A stretch of DNA of 64,000 nucleotides, from positions 248,001 to 312,000 of the forward strand of contig JAULBX010001114.1 in the NCBI GenBank assembly GCA_032358255.1, given 5' to 3'. The translations under genes were made by a program, and so were the position numbers. This document shows positions 58,501 through 64,000 of the stretch, one piece after another; within the stretch, counting starts at the first letter, position 1; every line of letters begins with the position of its first letter. The notes below the pieces were generated by a model. It was given only the letters and a program-made list of their open reading frames with translations. It was not told the DNA's origin and did not search any database. The DNA comes from Heterotrichella gracilis. Taxonomy: Eukaryota; Sar; Xanthophyceae; Tribonematales; Xanthonemataceae.

Positions 58501-61500
58501 AAGAAAAATCCAGAAGCGTGTTGTGGATGACAGAGTGCATGTGGCCACTGATAAATACATCCTGCCCAGTTGCATGCCACATATGTGCCAACCTTACTGC
58601 ATGACTTGCAAGGAGGACCTCCCTGCACCAACTCGCACTGCCTGCAACCACACCTAGACCCCACCACATTGTAGTGTTTGCGACTTTTGGCCAAACCCTA
58701 AACCCTAGCCAATGCACTGCCCTCGATCCCTTTCAAGCACACCTGCCACCGCCCGCTGCATGGTCCCCTTGGCATCGCTCCCTATCACATTGGCCGCTAA
58801 GCAGAAGTGCGCATAGTAGAACCCACCCAGCAGCCCAGTCTCAACGCACTCCAGGGACTTAGCATAGTTGTAGAGGCCTGGAAAAGGGGGGTTGAGGGAA
58901 TGGGTGCCATTGCATGCACATGGCCGTGTGCATCTGTCCTACCCTCTTTGAATGTTTCTCTGTTATATTGATGATCCCTTCAAGCCATTTCAGCCTAAAC
59001 CCTAAACTCTAAACCCAAAAACAGCTGCTGATGTGGTCTATTAAGGTTTGCATGCCCTCAACAAAGCATGCAAGAATGAATGTACCACCAGAGCATGGGC
59101 ATGGCAATGTGGACAAGGGGTTGATTGCAAAGCTGCGCCGCAACTGACCTGAGTGGTCGTTAGGGTTTGCATACACCTCCATGAGACCCTCGTCCACTGC
59201 CGTTTCATTGGCCACCTCGCCCCCCTTGAGCCCCGCTGCCGCTGCCGCCAGGGGGTGGAACAGGCTGGTGATGAGGGGACGGAACTCCTTCACCTGCCAC
59301 ACACGCACACCATGAACGGAGGTCAAGCAACATTTGCATCTAAATTATGCATGGGTGGATACATGGTGAATTGCTTTGGGCGCAGCAACCATGCTGCGCA
59401 GTGTATACAACGTGTTCAATAATCAGCATCATCAGCATAACCACCCAATGCCCCTGTGTGATTCCCCTCCACGTCCCCCCATGCGCAGTGTATACAACCA
59501 ACACCACCCCCCACCTGTGCGCTCCCCTCCGCGTTTCTCAACCAGCACCTACACCCCCACCTCTCGGCCGTCCCTCCCAGCCCCCCCACCCCCCACCTGA
59601 GCGCTCCCCTCCCCGCTTGTCCCCTCCAGCTCCACCTTGAGGTGCAGGTAGTCCACCAGGGCCATGCCAGTCAGCAGCAGCACGTGGCGGCCAAGGTACC
59701 ACAGCAGGTAGGAGGCCTGCACCAGGGGGGGGAAGATTACAAATAGTTACATGCCGGTCAGCAGCAGCACGTGGCGGCCAAGGTACCACAGCAGGTAGGA
59801 GGCCTGCACCAGGGGAAGGAGTTTTAGGGCGAGAATACCACACCCCTCCCAATGACTGCGCCAGATTGCGCAACCCTAGTATCGCCCGTTGGCAAGGTTA
59901 GAGGTTTTAACCTGACATTTTCAATGTAATGCTTCATGCAATACCATTGTTGGGACATGACACTGTGAGGAAATGGCAGCTTAGAAGGCTACCCGCCCCT
60001 TCCTCAAACACTGTCCTTGCAAATGAGACAAGACTGCTGGCGTTGGCGCCTTTTCATATATAAATATATTCAATAAATTCAGCCAATGCAATTAACTATC
60101 GCACATGGCCAGCTGCTTCACCTGTGTGATGCGTGCTGCTGCCACGTGCCACCTCCCCTCCTGCGCCATCTGCTTTGCCCCCCTTAGGCGCTGGAGCACC
60201 ACATAGGCCCAGCACTCGGTGCCAAGGTGGACGCTACGGAAAAAGAAATCCTCGGCATGCACGTAGTGCTCCCCTGTGAGGGTTTCCTCCACCACCCCTG
60301 GCCTCACCAGGAGGTTGTAGTCTAGGGTGTGGGGCTTGGGGGGATGGGCAGGGGGGAGACCTGTGGGGAAGGTGGGGAGGAAATGAGGGGTGAGATGGTA
60401 TTGTTATTAATATTATTTATTATTAATAATGTCATTATATTATTATATTGTGTTCGTCTTTATTATAATGTATCTCAGGAGGGTGGGACCTGGCGCCTCA
60501 ACAATTGGGGGAAACCCTACCAAAAGGATGGACTATTGTAGAAGATACACAGGGTCAATCACGCCAACCTGCGATATCATTCCCTACACTAGCAGAACGC
60601 CATCACTACTGCCACCACCACCCTTACTTACCCACAGCCTGCCTCAGCTGATTGAGCTGGCTCTCCAGCCCCAGTCCCACTGTCCAGCGAGAGAAGGCGG
60701 CCTCAAAGGAGGAACTGATGTTGAGCACCACCTGCGAATCACCGGGGAAAGAGGGGAGATGGGATAAGGGATGGGATGGGATGGGAAAGGAGGCAATGAT
60801 GGGCAAAGGTGGCAGCAAGCTGCTCAGCTGTACAGGGCGAATTTGTGCTAAATCACAAGCTGCCCAGTGCGCATGAGGGAGAATGTGAGAGGAGAGGCAG
60901 CAAATCTGGGATGCGGGATAGGGACATAATTCAGATATTCATTTGCTTGTGCCGGCACAAGCATCGAATGACTGGGATCCGCTGGTAATATAATCCCTTA
61001 TCTAGGGTTTTTGTGGGTACCCACCCTTCCATACCTTGATAAGTGAGTTCTTCTCGTGAGTGGACATGTGGCGCATGCTGGCAGCCACCGCATCCACCAG
61101 CCTTGCCAGACCGGGGGAGTGGCAGGGGGAGGAGGTGGTGGGGGGGCAGCCCTCAAAGGGAAAGTCCTGGGGGTGGATTGCCACGGTCAGGGGGGAGGAT
61201 GTTGATGCAGGGTTAGAAGGAGAGGGGGGTTGGGGGGTGGGGTCAAGTGCCACGGGTACCGAGGAGATTGCAATTGCAATGTCCGCAGAATGACAAAGCT
61301 CTTTTTACGCTCTAATGTTGCTCCGCTCTTTATAAGCGGTAATACATATTTCTCTTTGCCAAGAAATGCGTGGTGTGTCTGCGCTAGAAGATCGGACCTC
61401 GCAGTGCAACCAACACCTACGCTCAACAACAGCAACCTAAGCTCAACACATCTCTCCCGTCCCACCCATGTCCACTTCCCCTCCTACCTGCGTGAGGCTT

Positions 61501-62325
61501 GCCCTTGTCTCCCCCTTTGCCCCCTCCTCCTCCTCCAGCTCGCTATCAACAACATCACTCAGCAGCAGGCACTGCGTGCGGATGTCCTGGGCAAGAACCT
61601 CCACACGCGGACGCTGGGAGATATACCTGGGGGGGGTGGTTTAATGTTTAGGGTGTATGGGGGCGGAGGGAAGCACGGCTCAAGCTTGCCTTGGCTGTGA
61701 GGGGGTTGCACAGGTGGCGCCTGACCTGGCCTTGCCCATGGATACATGTAACCAACACCGGATGACCATATTTTCTCTAGGGTTTCAACTAGGGTGTGTA
61801 GGGCGAGGGCACGACGCTGGGTCGCTTGGGACCACATACCTGCGTGGATCCTGGATGCACTCCGCCAGCATGAGGAACGCCAGCTCAATCCCGTGGCAGG
61901 CGGCTGTGAAGCACGGCTCCAGCACCGGCTTGTCTGTGAGGGGGGTGGACCACAGGGTGCGCAGGGGAGGGAGGTGCACGTAGTGCTCGTACAGCAGGCG
62001 CACGCGGGCCTTGCCGGTGGGCAGGCGGGGCCCGCCGCTGGGTGCATCCTGTGAGATGGCGGAATGGTGCGAGACTGTGGGTTTCATCCTGTATTGGTGG
62101 TGCGTGGGAAATGGGTTGCCGGGGGAGTGGAAAGTGTACTGATACCCCTGTGATGGACGGTACTAGCGGAGGCGGTGATGCAAGTTCCCAGGGGCAGGTA
62201 CACATTTGCAAACAGCCGGGTCTGGTCAACAGAATTAATTGGAAAGGATCAAATGTTTGGTTATGCCTTGCACGTACCTCCTGTGATGCTGCTCCATGCC
62301 CAAACGGGCAAGTGGGGGAGACCAT
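55574..62325 (-). CDS. Two TDO-like helical modules fused to a class V PLP enzyme (kynureninase/desulfurase-like)
   Basis: Twelve minus-strand exons keep phase from ATG to stop: 62325-62278, 62048-61840, 61626-61488, 61166-61035, 60731-60632, 60360-60122, 59716-59597, 59293-59149, 58877-58743, 58421-56815, 56428-56108 and 55741-55574, about 1120 residues. The N-terminal ~420 residues are all-helical. Module 1 (YEHYVHLPPLRTLW, ACHGIELAFLMLAE, His68) and module 2 (HAEDFFFRSVHLGTECWAYV, His254) resemble the tryptophan 2,3-dioxygenase segment with HQxxELWxK. After an acidic linker comes a fold-type I PLP domain of class V type: VTVQFGHNTHELITKLMSAI, LTSDTEFYSITRQLNRLLEA, VVVDAYHGFGALPTD, the probable PLP Lys912 in LGGLLKHVGCGANCAF, FQGATPSFMLPLL, and the C-terminal VVVDCRGRYLRVGFGFNHSQ. 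The class V call is firm; the TDO likeness is an inference from motif layout. The reaction is unknown. Confidence 0.7.
56581..56667. repeat. AT-rich hairpin in intron 11 of the TDO-like/class V gene
   Basis: Arms 56581-56616 and 56632-56667 (36 bp) are complementary with one mismatch (TGATAAATACTATAAATCAA on the left), around a 15-bp loop. It has no coding potential and no clear target duplication. Confidence 0.85.
59597..59812. repeat. Copies of both edges of exon 7 (TDO-like/class V gene)
   Basis: The 5' edge of exon 7 with its acceptor (minus: GGTGCAG, GCCTCCTACCTGCTGTGGTA and onward for about 60 bp) is repeated about 96 bp upstream, at 59812-59752, with only a single base change visible. 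Near 59515-59535 a copy of the exon's 3' edge (minus: GAGGGGAGCGCACAGGTGGG) lies downstream of the real donor. Confidence 0.87.
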
Positions 62326-63550
62326 AGCCGCCAAGGGTGTGGTAGGTGATGGACCCTTCGTGAGGTGTCCAACCACGGGCTTAGTCTGCGGGGTTCAATG
62401 GATGTATGCGGCACAATTTCTGCAATGGAGACAAAAGGCATTGGACAAAGTTGCAAGGGGTGTGTGGTGTATGTGCTGAAACCAGAGGTGGGTGACTCAG
62501 CAGAACCTGGTGTACCAAAGGAAGTGCAGTGCACCAATATTATCGTTACACTACATTGTTTTCCAAGGGTGTATGCCTGCACAATGCCTGTTGTTTATAT
62601 GCAGTTAAGGGTTAATTGTACAAGAAGATGAACAGTTCCTGTGACCGTGTGTCGAAGGCAACTGCAGTACATCTCTGGATGCCACCCGGCAAATTACCTT
62701 TTACTGTAGCAACCTTTTACTGTAGCAACTTGGAACCTCTGTCAAACTTCTGCAGGTTTTTGCGGTGGGTTTGCAAACTGATTGGGTCGTGGGTTTGGTC
62801 TATGTTTAAAACACGACACAAACTCGGGGGAATCTTGCGCAAGGACTGGTGACTGTACAGCTGAAAACCGGTGCAACGATGAATAACAAGTCAACAGAAC
62901 CCATATGTAAACTTCACTATATACTGGCGAGCCATTCCACCTTCAAAACCGCAACCCTGTGGCGAGAGCTGGGGTACAGTCACGGATGCCACCCCCTCTG
63001 CAGGCTTGTCACCTCAGTTGACAGACAAAACTGAGAGTGCCCAGTTCGAAGGAAAACGCAGATGCCCAAAGCTTTGATGGGAAGGTAGCGAAACAAGTGG
63101 CTGCAACAGCCTTTCTTTTCCACCATAGCCCTTTCTCTGCTGCTGATGCAGCAGCCCAGAAGGATTTTGACTCACTCTGGTGCCTGTTGTGGCCAAGCGG
63201 CGGACCAGTGAAGAGGGGGCTCCGCCGGCCGTCTCTGCTGACGTGGGCGCCCGAGTAGCCAATCATGTCATGCCAACTCAGCAACTGCACTCCACTTGCC
63301 AAGCGGCTCCGCAGGAGGCCAGCAGTGTTTGCAAAGCGTTGCAGCCCAGGTAAAACAAGCAACGCTGTTATTGTTGCAGCAAAACCATAATATTCCAACC
63401 CCACACCTATTTTGAAAGCAAGCGGTAGGGATGGTACAAGGCTTTCCTCACTTGCACATGAGCGGCCGCATGCGGTGACATTTGAAAGGTCGGCTTCAGC
63501 CCCAGTTTATACCTGCATGTGCGCAATTGGTCACAGGACAACAGCGCAAC
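62326..63550. other. Gene-less stretch between divergent genes
   Basis: It contains the 5' flank of the TDO-like/class V gene and, at its right end, of the possible F-box gene. A direct repeat CCTTTTACTGTAGCAAC lies at 62697 and 62712. Long open frames on both strands at 63009-63404 have no recognisable motif. Confidence 0.45.
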
Positions 63551-64000
63551 ATGTCCCCCCATATCAACACCCTGCCGTCGGACTGCCTGTCTATAATCTT
63601 TTCCACAGTCGAATGCCCAACAAGGTGTGGAGGTAGTTTAAACTTCACATTTGACAGCCCACATGCACACACACCCTGCACCCTGAACACTAGTACAGGG
63701 TACGTACTCTGTGCCATTGCCTCTGGTCAACTGGCCAGGTGCTAAATTATTGAGTAATTTTCTTACATAATGAATTTCCGCTCTGTCTGCCCTGCACTCT
63801 GTGTGCCCTGTATTCTGCGCACCAATACAATTCTTGCATTCCAGAGCTCGTGCGGTGCACACCCTACAGGTTCACGCGTGCAGCCAGGTTGCCGCTTACA
63901 GGCGTTGCACAGGTGGTGTGTGGAGATACACTTGTTGTACTGGGGTCCCGCATTCGCTTTAAACTTGTGTTTGGCGTGTACGTGACTCGCGTAAATACGC
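63551..64000 (+). CDS. Possible F-box protein, first exon (partial at window edge)
   Basis: ATG 63551 opens MSPHINTLPSDCLSIIFSTV, which fits the start of an F-box (LPxDxLxxIFxxL). An AAG|GTGTGG donor follows at 63625. A next exon could start after the acceptor at 63841-63844, but its sequence does not settle the family, and the gene would run beyond the window. F-box proteins recruit substrates to SCF ubiquitin ligases. The call rests on about 15 residues. Confidence 0.33.

Noticed and set aside
63009-63404. Open frames on both strands at 63009-63404
   Set aside because: They could be a first exon, but there is no motif, no clear donor and no linked exon.

Overview
The window looks like nuclear DNA of a green alga (Chlorophyta, most likely a chlorophycean such as Haematococcus or a relative). 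The evidence is spliced genes with many short GT-AG introns and high-GC exons, octotricopeptide-repeat (OPR) organelle proteins, a plant-type chlorophyll dephytylase, a plant-type BRCA1/BARD1 protein with an extended PHD finger, and many short plant-type telomere-like tracts (TTTAGGG/CCCTAAA) inside introns. The species is an inference. No virus-like element, rRNA, tRNA or CRISPR array was recognised.

Layout. At 50-815 (+) lies the 3' end of a patatin-like gene. A tandem pair of OPR genes on the minus strand (2045-3702 and 5630-8706) shares exon structure and upstream DNA; the first copy is truncated. A coiled-coil membrane protein (9660-10190, -) is followed by a gene-poor stretch holding a long foldback repeat (11216-11508). 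Then come an alpha/beta hydrolase (12796-16882, -) and a MATE transporter (18181-22490, -), which is divergent from a Sfi1-like repeat protein (23149-27018, +). A small, probably plastid FHA protein (27912-29759, +) and two small, possibly related genes (32032-32757 and 33779-34048, +) follow. A hAT-type MITE (35432-35979) sits just past the 3' end of a CLD1-type chlorophyll dephytylase (36052-39004, -). Next are a 14-exon BRCA1/BARD1-like gene (39944-47219, -), a secreted-type SAM methyltransferase (48598-51074, -), a doubtful membrane-protein fragment, a 12-exon gene (55574-62325, -) joining two TDO-like helical modules to a class V PLP enzyme, and the start of a possible F-box gene at the right edge.

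I built the gene models by joining exons at GT-AG sites and checking that reading phase is kept. The Sfi1-like, FHA, CLD1, BRCA1-like, methyltransferase and TDO-like/class V models are phase-consistent from ATG to stop. The other models have an uncertain first exon or one uncertain junction.

The most striking property is structural. In at least eight places one edge of an exon, including its splice site, is copied in tandem into the neighbouring intron or flank, with a period of about 50-210 bp and often with telomere-like tracts between the copies. Copies of 5' exon edges lie upstream of the exon and copies of 3' edges lie downstream, so each real splice site has decoys. The best protein-level novelties are the TDO-like/class V fusion and a RanBP2-type zinc finger inside the BRCA1/BARD1-like protein.
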